Shown here piece after piece: positions 24,540 through 33,686 of a stretch of DNA of 64,000 bases. Where the stretch lies: NCBI GenBank assembly GCA_910585635.1, contig CAJUFE010000019.1:1-64000 (forward strand), read 5' to 3'. This stretch comes from an uncultured Lachnospiraceae bacterium (GTDB lineage Bacteria > Bacillota > Clostridia > Lachnospirales > Lachnospiraceae). A model generated the notes under the pieces. The model saw nothing but the letters and a program-made list of their open reading frames with translations, was not told the origin of the DNA and made no database searches. A program made the position numbers and the translations under genes. Numbering within the stretch: position 1 is the first letter of the stretch; the number at the start of each line of letters is the position of its first letter.

Positions 24540-25538
24540 CTACCGGGTCAGATCCCGCACCGTCTCCCTGATCACCAGCTTGTTCTCCAGATAGATCCTG
24601 CTGTTGTCCACGATCCCTTCCTCCAGCCTGCGCAGGAGCACGCGGGTCCCTTCCTTGGCGATCTCCCCCATGTTCCGCTCTACTGTGGTCAGCTTCATGT
24701 TCGCATAGCCGGATAGATCCCAGTTATCAAAGCCGGTCAGGGAGATGTCCCCAGGAACGGTCAGACCGTGCTCATAGATGGCGTTCCTGGCCCCGAAAGC
24801 CATCTCGTCGTTATAACAGAGGATCGCGGTAGGCCGCTCCTCCTGTGCCAGGATCTGGTAAGTGGCTCGATAGCCGCTGGTATACCGGTAATCCCCGTGA
24901 TATACCGGGACTACATCCGGATCTAAGCCGTGGCGCAGCATGGAGACCCGCCAGCCCTTGCGCCGCTCCTTTGTGGAATCCAGATTGGCATTCCCCTCGA
25001 TCACACAGATCTTCCGATGCCCGTTCTCGATCAAAAGATCCATAGCCTTTCCCATAGCCTCCGCCTCATCTGTGGTCACATTCGGCGCGTCGTAAAAGAC
25101 CGTCCGGCAGATGATCACCATGGGCAGGTCCTTTTCATGGACCTCCTCGATGAAGAGGATATCTTCGTTCCGCTGGGACAGCACGATGATGCCGTCAAAA
25201 AAGCTGGGGTTCAAGGTCCCTGGCTTGTGCATATCGATCCCCTTCACTACCACATTATATTGGCTGCCGGTGATGCTGTACACCCCCATCAGCACCTCGT
25301 GGAGCACATAGGGCGATGACATCTTGCTGATCGTGGAAAAGTAGAGCCCGATATTATAAGAACGGGATAGTTTCAGGCTGATGGCTGCCTGGTTCGGCAT
25401 ATATCCCATCTCCTCCGCGATCTTGAGGATCTTCTGCCGCCTTTCGCTGTTGCCCGAGCCGATCCCGTTCAAGGCTCTGGATACCGTAGAATAGGAAACC
25501 CCTGCTGCTTTTGCAACATCTTTGATCGTAACCGCCAT
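24540..25538 (-). CDS. LacI family transcriptional regulator of the pectin locus
   Basis: A 332-residue regulator. The helix-turn-helix with hinge reads VTIKDVAKAAGVSYSTVSRA, the classic LacI/GalR pattern, followed by a periplasmic-binding-like effector domain. I start at the ATG at 25538, which has AGGAG seven bases upstream; an upstream in-frame ATG adds only 11 unrelated residues. It is next to a GH28 gene, so the effector is probably a galacturonate-containing sugar. Candidate operators with the words TGCAAA/TTTGCA lie before the solute-binding protein and GH105 genes. Confidence 0.88.
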   Translation of the reverse strand: MAVTIKDVAKAAGVSYSTVSRALNGIGSGNSERRQKILKIAEEMGYMPNQAAISLKLSRSYNIGLYFSTISKMSSPYVLHEVLMGVYSITGSQYNVVVKGIDMHKPGTLNPSFFDGIIVLSQRNEDILFIEEVHEKDLPMVIICRTVFYDAPNVTTDEAEAMGKAMDLLIENGHRKICVIEGNANLDSTKERRKGWRVSMLRHGLDPDVVPVYHGDYRYTSGYRATYQILAQEERPTAILCYNDEMAFGARNAIYEHGLTVPGDISLTGFDNWDLSGYANMKLTTVERNMGEIAKEGTRVLLRRLEEGIVDNSRIYLENKLVIRETVRDLTR

Positions 25539-25586
25539 AAACCATCTCCTCTTTCCACCTGGAAAGCACATGCTGTCTGCAGGTCC

Positions 25587-27146
25587 CTAGATCCCCGTCT
25601 GGTCGATATTTTCCAGCGTCACGGCCGGTCCCTCCTGGCCCTCGATCGCCACATCCTTCAGCAGCAGCAGCTTTACATTGTTCGCGTAGATCCCACGGCC
25701 GGACATGGGCGATATCCCTTCCATCATGGCGGGGATATCGGCCTTTGGCCGGTCTGCGTAGGTGACATGCACATGTTCCATCTCGATCTTTTTGATCTTC
25801 TGTTCCGGCAGCCCATAAAAGTATGCCGCTGCCACATGACAGTTATCGGCCTGTATATCGCGGAAGGTCAGGGACCGGATATCCGGCGTCCTATCATCCA
25901 CCGGGAGCGCTTCCTTAGTCCGCACATACTCGGAATAGCCGTCAGGGTCACAGTAATAAAAGCAGTTGACCACGAAAGGCGTCATCACATGATCCATCCG
26001 GATATGGTCGAACAGGATCCCCTCGATGACGGCATCCTTCCCTCTGCCCCGGCGGGTCTTGATCCGCAGCCCCCGGTCCGTATTAAGGAATAAACAGTCC
26101 TTGACCACCAGATCGCGGACCCCTCCGGCCATCTCGCTACCTATGGTGACCGATCCATGTCCGTCCCGCATACAGCACTGACGGATACAGATGTTGCTGG
26201 AAGGCCTGCGGTATCTGGAGCCCATATAGATCTTCCCGGACTTTATCGCGATGCAGTCGTCTCCCAGAGAAAAATAGACCCCTGCGATCTCCACATCCCG
26301 GCAGGATTCCGGGTCTAAGCCATCGGTGTTGGGGGAATCCTTCGGGTTCAGCACGGTCAGGTCCAAAAAACGCAGATGGTCAGAGAAATAGGGATGGAGG
26401 TTCCAGGCCGGGCTGTTCTGCACCGTGATCCCCTGGACCACCACCTGCTCACAGTGGTGGAGAAAGATCATCCGGGGTCGAAAGGCCGTCTTCATGGTGC
26501 GGTGGTCTCGCCACCAGTTGCCCTCCTCGAAGCTGGCACAGCCATCTAACACCCCTCTTCCATAGATTATCACGTTTTTCACATTTACACCAGTGATAAT
26601 TCCAGAAAACATGGGGAGAGGGTTCCCCTCCCATGTGCCCAGGTTATATTCTTCCTGTTCATCATAGCTTTGGAGCATAGCCGGGAACACAGGGAACCGG
26701 GTACGGTCTGTAAACGCCTTTATGTGGGCCCCCTCCTCCAGCTCGATCGAGACATCATCTTTTAAGAACAGGGAGACGACCCGATACTCGCCCGGGGGGA
26801 TCAGGACCCGGCTGTCCTTGGGGCAGGCCATAATCGCCGCCTGGATGAAGGGGGTGTCATCCGCCTTTCCGTCTCCCCTTGCGCCAAAGTCCCGGACATC
26901 CAGGGTCACGTATTCATAGTCTGTGGTGAACACAGCCGCCGCCAGGGCTTCCTCCCCCCGCCGCAGCTCCACCCGGTATACCGTCTGGGGCTTCAGCCCA
27001 TGAACGCTGAAGATCACCCGGTCCGTCTCCCCTTTCGGCTCTCCATTGACCACAATCTGGGCCTTCGCGCCCAATGTGAAGATGCTGCCGTCCATGTACT
27101 CCAGGACCGCGCATCTGGCATTTTTAAATACAATGTTCAATCTCAT
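25587..27146 (-). CDS. Glycoside hydrolase family 28 (polygalacturonase-like)
   Basis: A 519-residue GH28 enzyme. A short N-terminal beta domain (1-78) precedes the parallel beta-helix, which begins at VRDFGARGDGKADDT. All four catalytic motifs are present: NTDG (273-276), GDD (295-297), GHG (329-331) and RIK (361-363). There is no signal peptide, so it probably acts in the cytoplasm on imported galacturonides, as an exo-acting polygalacturonase or rhamnogalacturonase. It follows the ABC transporter genes by about 215 bases containing a long hairpin. Confidence 0.9.
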   Translation of the reverse strand: MRLNIVFKNARCAVLEYMDGSIFTLGAKAQIVVNGEPKGETDRVIFSVHGLKPQTVYRVELRRGEEALAAAVFTTDYEYVTLDVRDFGARGDGKADDTPFIQAAIMACPKDSRVLIPPGEYRVVSLFLKDDVSIELEEGAHIKAFTDRTRFPVFPAMLQSYDEQEEYNLGTWEGNPLPMFSGIITGVNVKNVIIYGRGVLDGCASFEEGNWWRDHRTMKTAFRPRMIFLHHCEQVVVQGITVQNSPAWNLHPYFSDHLRFLDLTVLNPKDSPNTDGLDPESCRDVEIAGVYFSLGDDCIAIKSGKIYMGSRYRRPSSNICIRQCCMRDGHGSVTIGSEMAGGVRDLVVKDCLFLNTDRGLRIKTRRGRGKDAVIEGILFDHIRMDHVMTPFVVNCFYYCDPDGYSEYVRTKEALPVDDRTPDIRSLTFRDIQADNCHVAAAYFYGLPEQKIKKIEMEHVHVTYADRPKADIPAMMEGISPMSGRGIYANNVKLLLLKDVAIEGQEGPAVTLENIDQTGI

Positions 27147-27172
27147 CGTCTTTCCCCTCTAAAATATAGGAA

Positions 27173-27243
27173 CAGGCGTAAAATATGACTGCAGCTGACA
27201 TCTGCCGCGATCGACGATGCCGGTCTGTCATATTTCACGCCTG
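27173..27243 (-). repeat. Long intercistronic hairpin between permease and GH28 genes
   Basis: Arms of 17 bases (27173-27189 and 27227-27243) pair with one mismatch, with a 37-base loop. No U-run follows. It may be an mRNA processing or stabilising element that sets the relative levels of transporter and hydrolase. Confidence 0.65.
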
Positions 27244-27268
27244 CCCATCATATTGCTGTAAAACCTGC

Positions 27269-27340
27269 GCAGCGCCCTGCCGGAGCTCCTCCGTACAGCG
27301 CCTGCCGGGGCTCTTCCATACAGTGCCTTGCAGGGACCTT
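27269..27340. repeat. Imperfect 25-26 bp tandem repeat, about 2.7 units
   Basis: Three successive units start with CAGCGCC or CAGTGCC and share the pattern CTGCCGGRGCTCYTCCRTA. They lie just after the permease stop codon. Confidence 0.7.
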
Positions 27341-27361
27341 GCCGCCGGTAAGATCGTAAGA

Positions 27362-28213
27362 TCAGCCCTTCACACCGCCCGCTGCGATACCGTCGATAAA
27401 GGAATCCTGTGCCATGAAGAACACGATCAGCGACGGGATGATGGAGATCAGTGACATCGCCAGGATACGGTTCCACTGGAAGCCTGTATCGCCGTCCATA
27501 GACATCCGCAGATAGATGGAATTGGTATACTTGGTCATGTCCGCGATGTAGATCAACGGTCCCTGGAAGTCATTGGAGGTCCACATGAACTGGAACAGGC
27601 CGCAGGATACCAGGGTCGGCTTCAGCATCGGGACGATCACGTACCACAGGGTCTGGATGGAGTTACAGCCATCCATCTTCGCCGCCTCCTCCAGCTCCTT
27701 GGGGATACCGCGCAAAAACTGCACCAGCATGAACACGAAGTAGGTATCTGCCGCGAACAGGGACGGGATCACCAGCGGCAGATAGGTATTGGTCCATCCC
27801 CAGTTATTGAACATGATATACTGGGGAGCGTTCAATACCACCTGGGGCAGGAACAGGGTGGAGAGCATCAGACCGAACCACAGCCCTTTTCCCTTGAACT
27901 CGAACCGGGAAAACCCGTATGCGGTTATGGTGGCGGAAAGCAAAGTGAAGATCACTTTGGGGATCACGATCTTATAGGTGTTCAGCATGGAGGTCAACAG
28001 GTTGATCTTGCCGCCGTAGCTCTTGAACGCTTCATTATAGCCGTCGAACACAGGATTCTTCGGCCAGAACCATGCGCTGGTGAAGATCTCCGAGTTGGTC
28101 TTAAAGGTAGCGCCCACCATCCAGATCAGCGGGTACACCATGATGATGCCTACCGCGATCAGCAGCACATAGCGGATAACGGTACTGATCTGTCTTCTTT
28201 GTTCTCTTGTCAT
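27362..28213 (-). CDS. Carbohydrate ABC transporter permease (MalG-type)
   Basis: A 283-residue inner membrane permease with about six helices. The EAA loop, which contacts the ATPase, is seen as ELEEAAKMDGCNSIQTLWYV. It is the second permease of a CUT1 importer and lies seven bases after the first. No ATPase gene is present; such importers commonly share an MsmX-like ATPase encoded elsewhere. Confidence 0.9.
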   Translation of the reverse strand: MTREQRRQISTVIRYVLLIAVGIIMVYPLIWMVGATFKTNSEIFTSAWFWPKNPVFDGYNEAFKSYGGKINLLTSMLNTYKIVIPKVIFTLLSATITAYGFSRFEFKGKGLWFGLMLSTLFLPQVVLNAPQYIMFNNWGWTNTYLPLVIPSLFAADTYFVFMLVQFLRGIPKELEEAAKMDGCNSIQTLWYVIVPMLKPTLVSCGLFQFMWTSNDFQGPLIYIADMTKYTNSIYLRMSMDGDTGFQWNRILAMSLISIIPSLIVFFMAQDSFIDGIAAGGVKG

Positions 28214-28219
28214 CCTCTC

Positions 28220-29122
28220 CTACCTCCCATCTTCATCTGAGTAATAGACCCATTTCTTCTGGCTGACGAAGGCGATCGCCGTCATCACGCCCACGATCAC
28301 GAACAGGACCCATGCCTGGGCACAAGCCATGCCCATCTTATGGCGCAGGAACGCATTGTTGTAGATCAGGACCGAGATCAAGGTGGTGGCGCCGTTGGGG
28401 CCGCCCTTGGTCACCAGGAAGGGCCCGTTGAACTCCTGGAAGGCCTGGCACAGCTGGGTGATCAGGTTATAGAAGATGATCGGGGTGATCATCGGGACGG
28501 TAAGCTGGAAGAACTGGGTCCACTTCCCCGCGCCGTCGATCGAGGCCGCTTCATAGATATCCTGGGATACGCCCTTTAGGGCTGCCAGGAAGATGACCAT
28601 AGCAGAACCGAACTGCCATACACGCAGGAGCACGATGACGAACAGCGCGCCGTTAGCGCTGGCCATCCAGTTGATCGGCTCCCCGCCAAATACCTTGACC
28701 ACTGCGTTGATCAGACCGTCGGTGTTGAACACGGCCCGCCATAAGATCGCGATCGCGATGGAGCCGCCCAGGATCGAGGGGATATAGTACGCGGTACGGA
28801 AGAAGTTCACGCCCTTCAGCTTAAAGTTCAGGATATAGGCGATGAACAGCGCGAAGGCCAGCTTTAAGGGTACGTCAAAGATCGCATACTTAAAGGTCAC
28901 GCCAAATGCGCGCAGGATATCGCTGTCCGTAAAAATGGTCTGGTAGTTCATGATCCCGGACTTGCTGATCCCGTTGAACAGATCATAATCCGTAAAGCTG
29001 TAGACCAGGGAGGATCCAAAGGGATACACCTTGAACAGCAGGAACCCGACTAACCAGGGGATGATGTAGATGAACCCCATGTTCTCTGCAAGGAATTGAG
29101 AAAACCCACCTTTCTTATTCAT
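28220..29122 (-). CDS. Sugar ABC transporter permease (MalF-type)
   Basis: A 300-residue permease with six predicted helices and the EAA loop DIYEAASIDGAGKWTQFFQL, as in CUT1 sugar importers. Its start overlaps the stop of the small unknown gene upstream (ATGA), so the two are translationally coupled. With the solute-binding lipoprotein and MalG-type permease it forms an importer, probably for pectin-derived oligosaccharides given the GH28 and GH105 neighbours. Confidence 0.9.
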   Translation of the reverse strand: MNKKGGFSQFLAENMGFIYIIPWLVGFLLFKVYPFGSSLVYSFTDYDLFNGISKSGIMNYQTIFTDSDILRAFGVTFKYAIFDVPLKLAFALFIAYILNFKLKGVNFFRTAYYIPSILGGSIAIAILWRAVFNTDGLINAVVKVFGGEPINWMASANGALFVIVLLRVWQFGSAMVIFLAALKGVSQDIYEAASIDGAGKWTQFFQLTVPMITPIIFYNLITQLCQAFQEFNGPFLVTKGGPNGATTLISVLIYNNAFLRHKMGMACAQAWVLFVIVGVMTAIAFVSQKKWVYYSDEDGR

Positions 29123-29583
29123 ACGTTACCTCCTATCTTTGTTTCGTTCGTCCCCAGATGCCGGCCATCCTCCGCCCCGCCTCCAAAGCCGGCCTCACGC
29201 CAGGTCATGCTCCGGATGGTCAGTCCCTGGTACTTTTCCCGCAGCAGCGTATGGTCTGCGCAGGCTTTCTGCAGACAGTCCTTAAGCTGCTGCAGCTCTT
29301 TATCCGATCCCACCAGGCAGCTCCCGTCAGGCTGACGGATCGCGCTCAAGTACCTGCGGATGTTTTCCCGGAACAGATCCTGCAGGGACCGGTAATGCTC
29401 GTAGATCTCCGGTGACATCTGGTCGATCGTATCGATCAGCGCGGTCAGGCCCTCCAGGCAGAAAAGGTCCGCCGCCTTGAACCTGTCCACGATCTGGCTG
29501 TAGTGCGCCTTCCCTCCGGACCTTGTATCCTGCTCCGTATAGGCGGGCAGTCCAGCCAATGGTATATCTGCTACTCCCTTCAT
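29119..29583 (-). CDS. Small uncharacterised protein of the pectin transporter operon
   Basis: A 154-residue soluble, mostly helical protein with no signal peptide or membrane segment and no family I recognise. The ATG follows AGGAGG by four bases, and its stop overlaps the start of the permease gene, so it is surely translated. The middle (residues 30-105) is rich in Leu, Asp and Arg and could form a helical bundle. Its place between the binding protein and the permease suggests a part in transporter function or sugar sensing, but nothing in the sequence proves this. Confidence 0.65.
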   Translation of the reverse strand: MKGVADIPLAGLPAYTEQDTRSGGKAHYSQIVDRFKAADLFCLEGLTALIDTIDQMSPEIYEHYRSLQDLFRENIRRYLSAIRQPDGSCLVGSDKELQQLKDCLQKACADHTLLREKYQGLTIRSMTWREAGFGGGAEDGRHLGTNETKIGGNV

Positions 29584-29749
29584 AAACCCTCCTGCTATCC
29601 CGGGGCCGCGTCATCTATGCGTTTTGCCGATACGGTGCCGGTATGATCGTCCGCATCTCACGACATATGATGCATATGATCCTGCACCGTCTCCCCTGCA
29701 GCTTTCCGCACAGAAGACCTGGGGCGGACTGTCCTGCCGCTTTAAGGCT

Positions 29750-29787
29750 ATGGACCGCCGGGCTCTGCAGACCACCCGGCGGTCCAT
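29750..29787 (-). repeat. Perfect 13-bp stem-loop after the solute-binding protein gene
   Basis: ATGGACCGCCGGG (29750-29762) and CCCGGCGGTCCAT (29775-29787) pair fully around a 12-base loop. It lies 37 bases past the binding-protein stop and has no U-run. Such stems commonly protect the message of the abundant binding protein from 3' decay in ABC operons. Confidence 0.7.
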
Positions 29788-29823
29788 GTTGTCCTCACAT
29801 CCTGTCAGGCTCATGCCGATCGA

Positions 29824-31167
29824 TCAGTTCCCCATACATTCATTGATGCCTTTTACCAGCTCTGCTGCCGCGCTGGCGGAGTCGATATCCCCTGCGCTCA
29901 GCTTGCCGAACACCTTATAATACACGCCGTCTGGGTTAGCCTTTAGATCGTTGTGCTCGAATTTCGGATCTAAGGGGAACTTGCAGAAGCCGGTGACCTT
30001 AGCATTCGCTTCCTTCACCAGGGCGTCGCCCAGATCCTTTTCATCCATGATCTTTAATGCTGCCGCAGAGCAGGGGATGCCGCGCTCGCTGCCGCAGATC
30101 TCCACGCCTTCCGGATCGTTCAGAAGGAAGTTGATCAGCATAGCCGCTTCCTTCGGATGTGCGGAGTTCGCCGCCACGGATAAGCCCATGGAGATCTTGG
30201 TGAAGCCGCCGTCATGATCGCCCAGCTTGATGAAGTCACCGATCACAAATTCCTGGCCAGGCTTATTGGTGCTCTCCACGATCGCCTGCTGGAACTTGCT
30301 GGCCGAGGAATCCCACTCCAGGATGCCTGCGTACTTGCCGTCGATCCATTTCGCGTTCTTATCCAGGGAATCCGCCATATCGCCGGCCAGGGTCGCCAGG
30401 GTGGGGATCACATGATCGGCCTCCAGGCTGGTGATAAAGTCCAGGGCTTCCTGGATCTCTGCCTCCGTGTACTGGATCTGGTTATCCTCTACCCATGCCT
30501 TGCCGTACTTGGACTCCAGGTAATAGACCAGGAAGATCATCCGATCGTATTCGCCCAGAGCCAGGGGATAATAGTCATTATCAAATGCGGCAAAGGCCTG
30601 GCCTGCGGCTCTTAAGGACGCCTCGTCCGTGGGCAGGTCCACGCCCACCTCGTCAAACGTAGTCTTATTCCAATAGAACAGACGGCCTGTGATCGCTACC
30701 GGCACTGCCATCAGCTTCCCATCCACCTCGCACTGGGCCAGAGAATCTTCGGGGAACTGGGTCAGGTCCAGCACGTCCTCGTACTGATGGAGATCGGCGA
30801 AGTTCTTTCCGCCCTGGCTGTAGGATTCGATCCAGTTCCAGTTGACCTGGAGCACATCCGCGGCATTCCCGCCGATGATGTTCATGGACTGCTTCTCCTC
30901 CCAGCCGGACCATGCGCCGTACTCCGGCTCTACATGGATATCCGGATATTTTGCCTCAAAGGCCGCGATCGCCTTCTCTGTGGCTTCATGCCGGGAATCG
31001 CCGCCCCACCAGGAAAACCGCAGGGTGACCTTTCCGTCTGCTGCTTCACCGGCACCGCCGCCAGGACCGCCGGAGGTGCCGCCCCCGCCCCCGCCGCAAG
31101 CGGCTAAGGAAGCCGCCATAGCTGCCACCAAGACCAATGAAGTACATTTTTTGATGTTCTTTTCCAT
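29824..31167 (-). CDS. Extracellular sugar-binding lipoprotein of an ABC importer
   Basis: A 447-residue CUT1-type solute-binding protein. A lysine-containing signal peptide ends in a lipobox (SLAACGG), after which a glycine-rich linker (GGGGGGTSGG) tethers the protein. The mature part shows TLRFSWWGGDSRHEATEKA and later KISMGLSVAANSAHPKEAA, typical of this family. I start at 31167, where GGGAG precedes ATG; the longer open frame upstream has no signal-like start. It is the first gene of the importer operon, with a strong promoter about 180 bases upstream and probable operators in the leader. Confidence 0.9.
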   Translation of the reverse strand: MEKNIKKCTSLVLVAAMAASLAACGGGGGGTSGGPGGGAGEAADGKVTLRFSWWGGDSRHEATEKAIAAFEAKYPDIHVEPEYGAWSGWEEKQSMNIIGGNAADVLQVNWNWIESYSQGGKNFADLHQYEDVLDLTQFPEDSLAQCEVDGKLMAVPVAITGRLFYWNKTTFDEVGVDLPTDEASLRAAGQAFAAFDNDYYPLALGEYDRMIFLVYYLESKYGKAWVEDNQIQYTEAEIQEALDFITSLEADHVIPTLATLAGDMADSLDKNAKWIDGKYAGILEWDSSASKFQQAIVESTNKPGQEFVIGDFIKLGDHDGGFTKISMGLSVAANSAHPKEAAMLINFLLNDPEGVEICGSERGIPCSAAALKIMDEKDLGDALVKEANAKVTGFCKFPLDPKFEHNDLKANPDGVYYKVFGKLSAGDIDSASAAAELVKGINECMGN

Positions 31168-31242
31168 AATGCTTCTCCCTTCCTTGTCTGCGCCCCTGCA
31201 TCTCCCCGGATCATAGCCTGTGGCTTTCTCTGTCCCGACTTT

Positions 31243-31256
31243 TGCAAAGGTTTGCA
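31243..31256. promoter_or_regulatory. Candidate LacI-type operator in the binding-protein leader
   Basis: TGCAAA-GG-TTTGCA is a perfect two-fold symmetric pair of half sites. It lies about 90 bases downstream of the likely transcription start and 76 bases upstream of the start codon. Confidence 0.5.
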
Positions 31257-31305
31257 GATGATCTTTAAAAATTATGCACATTTGCCATTTGTAAACTCTT
31301 ACATT

Positions 31306-31324
31306 TGAGCAAACATGAGCAAAC
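31306..31324. promoter_or_regulatory. Direct repeat TGAGCAAAC x2 near the promoter
   Basis: Two copies of TGAGCAAAC (31306-31314 and 31316-31324) are separated by one base, about 20-40 bases past the predicted start. They may be a second regulator site. Confidence 0.45.
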
Positions 31325-31349
31325 CTGCATGCCTTTTCTGTGTGGTTTT

Positions 31350-31378
31350 ATCATACCATTGTGATCTCTATCTGTCAA
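31350..31378 (-). promoter_or_regulatory. Promoter of the pectin importer operon
   Basis: TTGACA (31373-31378) and TATGAT (31350-31355) separated by 17 bases on the minus strand, a near-perfect promoter. Confidence 0.85.
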
Positions 31379-31497
31379 TTAGTTATTTTGTATATGTTTT
31401 CTTTACTTATTTGTCGCTTATGCCCAATTCCTTTCCCCCTGTTTTTGTGATAAGCTAGGTCTGGACTAGGTGGCAGGGTCTTTTTCCCACTTTGATC

Positions 31498-31511
31498 TGC
31501 AAACGTTGCCA
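31498..31511. promoter_or_regulatory. Candidate LacI/CcpA-type site before GH105
   Basis: TGCAAACGTTGCCA has the central ACGT and near-symmetric arms of LacI-family operators. It lies about 105 bases before the GH105 start. The remaining bases 31379-31614 contain no other feature I can support beyond the ribosome site AAAGGAGG at about 31600. Confidence 0.5.
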
Positions 31512-31614
31512 ATCCCTGTGCCGGTATCCCCTAAGGGCTGTCCGCTAAAAATGCTTTGGATACCCAGGCCGTGTCACCATCCCTATCGCCCAAACAGAAA
31601 AAGGAGGATATAAA

Positions 31615-32754
31615 ATGGAGATCTTGGACCGATACATCCACCAGCTCCTGGAAAAGAGCACGCCCCAAGCACCCATATGGAACCTGGAAAAGATCCGCGC
31701 AGGAAAAAAGCCATCCTGGAATTACATGGACGGCTGTATGATCAAAGCCATCATCGAGCTGTACCATATCACGAAGGATGGACATTTCCTGCGTTTTGCC
31801 GACGATTTTATCGACTTTTTTGTCAACGAGGACGGCTCTATCCAGTCCTACGACCCAAAAGAATATAACCTGGACAATGTCAATGCCGGAAAGACCCTGT
31901 TCGATCTCTACGCCCTCACCGGGAAAGAAAAATATCGGAAGGCGATCGACACGGTCTACAGCCAGTTAAAGACTCAGCCCCGGACCTCCGGCGGGAACTT
32001 TTGGCACAAGCTGATCTACCCCGATCAGGTTTGGCTGGACGGGCTCTACATGGCCCAGCCCTTCTACATGCAGTACGAGGTGGCCTACAACGGCTGTGAG
32101 AACTGCAGCGATATCTGCTCACAGTTCGCAAACGTTTACGATCTGATGCGCGATACCCGGAACGGCCTCTATTACCATGGCTATGACGATTCCCGCCAGA
32201 TGTTCTGGTGCGATAAGGTCACCGGGCTCTCCGATAATTTCTGGCTGCGGGCTTTAGGCTGGTATGCTATGGCCCTGATCGATACCATGGAGATCATGCC
32301 AGAGACCTTGTCCGCTGAAAAAGCAGAGCTGGACCGGATCTATAAGGAGCTGATCGACGCCATGCTGCCATATCAGGATGAGGCCAGCGGCATGTGGTAC
32401 CAGGTGGTGAACCGGGGCGGCATACAGCCCAATTATCTGGAGACCTCCGGTTCCGCCATCTTTGCCTACGCCATCATGAAGAGCGTCCGTTTAGGTCTTT
32501 TGGAGGAACGATATTTCCAATATGGGGAGAAAGCCTTCGAAGGGATCTGCAGACGATATCTGTCTGAAGAGAAAGGTGAGCTGCAATTAGACGGCATCTG
32601 CCTGGTGGCCGGTCTTGGGAACCAGGAGAAGCGAGAAGGGACTTTTGAGTACTATATGCGGGAACCCGTCGTAAAGAATGAGGCGAAAGGCGTCGCTCCC
32701 CTGATCTTAGCCTACATCGAGACCTTGTTCAGCAAAGGATGCGGGGAGCCGTAA
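31615..32754 (+). CDS. Glycoside hydrolase family 105 (unsaturated rhamnogalacturonyl hydrolase-like)
   Basis: A 379-residue GH105 enzyme of the YteR/YesR type. The substrate-binding segments YMDGCMIKAI, FWHKLIYPDQVWLDGLYM and RALGWYAMALIDTME fit the family, with the catalytic Asp expected in VWLDGLYM. It removes the unsaturated uronic acid left at the non-reducing end by pectate or rhamnogalacturonan lyases. No signal peptide, so it works on imported oligosaccharides. It is divergent from the importer operon and has an AAAGGAGG site. Another palindromic GCAAACGTTTAC word occurs inside the gene near 32128. Confidence 0.9.
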   Translation: MEILDRYIHQLLEKSTPQAPIWNLEKIRAGKKPSWNYMDGCMIKAIIELYHITKDGHFLRFADDFIDFFVNEDGSIQSYDPKEYNLDNVNAGKTLFDLYALTGKEKYRKAIDTVYSQLKTQPRTSGGNFWHKLIYPDQVWLDGLYMAQPFYMQYEVAYNGCENCSDICSQFANVYDLMRDTRNGLYYHGYDDSRQMFWCDKVTGLSDNFWLRALGWYAMALIDTMEIMPETLSAEKAELDRIYKELIDAMLPYQDEASGMWYQVVNRGGIQPNYLETSGSAIFAYAIMKSVRLGLLEERYFQYGEKAFEGICRRYLSEEKGELQLDGICLVAGLGNQEKREGTFEYYMREPVVKNEAKGVAPLILAYIETLFSKGCGEP

Positions 32755-32813
32755 CGCCAAAGGGTGCTGCAGAACAGCCTGCGCTCTAATGGATATGGGG
32801 CGTCCCCTGATCC

Positions 32814-33686
32814 TCAGCCCTTCTCCTGGCCTCCCTCACCCTTATCCATATAATGGTTTGTGTACATCTGCGTGGTCGTGGGGTCCGAATGTCCCATGAT
32901 CTTCTGCACGGCGCGGATATCGGCCCCGCTCTTTAACAGATGGACGGCAAAGGCATGGCGCAGGCTGTGGGGCGTGATATCGCCCCGGATCCCGGCCTTC
33001 TCCCCATAAAATTTGATGATCTTCCAAAAGCCTTGCCGGCTCATGGGCTGCCCGCTGCAGTTGATGAACAGCCAGGGCGGGTCCTGGCCTTTCAGCAGGA
33101 CGCTCCTGCTCTCCTCCAGATAATCGGTCAACGCTTTTTTCGCCTTTTTCCCAAAGGGGATCGTCCTGGTCCTCTTGCCATCCCGGCAGGTGATGAAGCC
33201 GATCGGCAGGTTCAGATCTGTCAGCTCCAGATGGACCAGCTCGGAGACCCGGATCCCGGTAGCATATAGAAGCTCCAGCATGGCCTTGTCCCGGATCTCC
33301 TTTGCATTCCGTCTGGAAGGCTGGGACAGCAGCGCATCGATCTCCTCCACCGAAAGGATCCTGGGCATTTTTTTCTGGACCTTTGGCGCCTTTACCAGCT
33401 CGGCCGGATCCTGGGTGATGATCCCCATCCGATATCCGTAATGAAAAAAAGCTTTTACGGTAGCCAGCACCCTGGAGATCGTGGTGGTGGCCTTCCCTTC
33501 TCTCTCCAGATAAAGCAGATACGAATCCAGGCTGGTCCTGGTCACCTTGTCCATCTGGCAGATCCCCTGGCTCTCCAGATAGGCCTGCATCTGCAAAAGA
33601 TCTCTCCGGTAAGCGATCTGTGTATTTTCAGATGCTTTTTTAACGTCTTTAAGATACTTGATAAAACTTTCTATGTCATCTAGCAT
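32814..33686 (-). CDS. xerD: Site-specific tyrosine recombinase XerD
   Basis: A 290-residue tyrosine recombinase. The N-terminal SAM-like core-binding domain is followed by the catalytic domain with ATGIRVSELVHLELTD (Arg), HSLRHAFAVHLL (His-x2-Arg), MGHSDPTTTQMYTN (Gly-His and the nucleophilic Tyr). With XerC it resolves chromosome dimers at dif. The spoIIM-xerD order matches that of many Firmicutes, supporting the XerD name over an integrase of a mobile element. Confidence 0.9.
   Translation of the reverse strand: MLDDIESFIKYLKDVKKASENTQIAYRRDLLQMQAYLESQGICQMDKVTRTSLDSYLLYLEREGKATTTISRVLATVKAFFHYGYRMGIITQDPAELVKAPKVQKKMPRILSVEEIDALLSQPSRRNAKEIRDKAMLELLYATGIRVSELVHLELTDLNLPIGFITCRDGKRTRTIPFGKKAKKALTDYLEESRSVLLKGQDPPWLFINCSGQPMSRQGFWKIIKFYGEKAGIRGDITPHSLRHAFAVHLLKSGADIRAVQKIMGHSDPTTTQMYTNHYMDKGEGGQEKG

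Noticed and set aside
32814..33686. Tyrosine recombinase as the integrase of a mobile element
   Set aside because: Its place next to spoIIM and its XerD-like motifs make it the housekeeping XerD; no attachment sites or phage genes are near.
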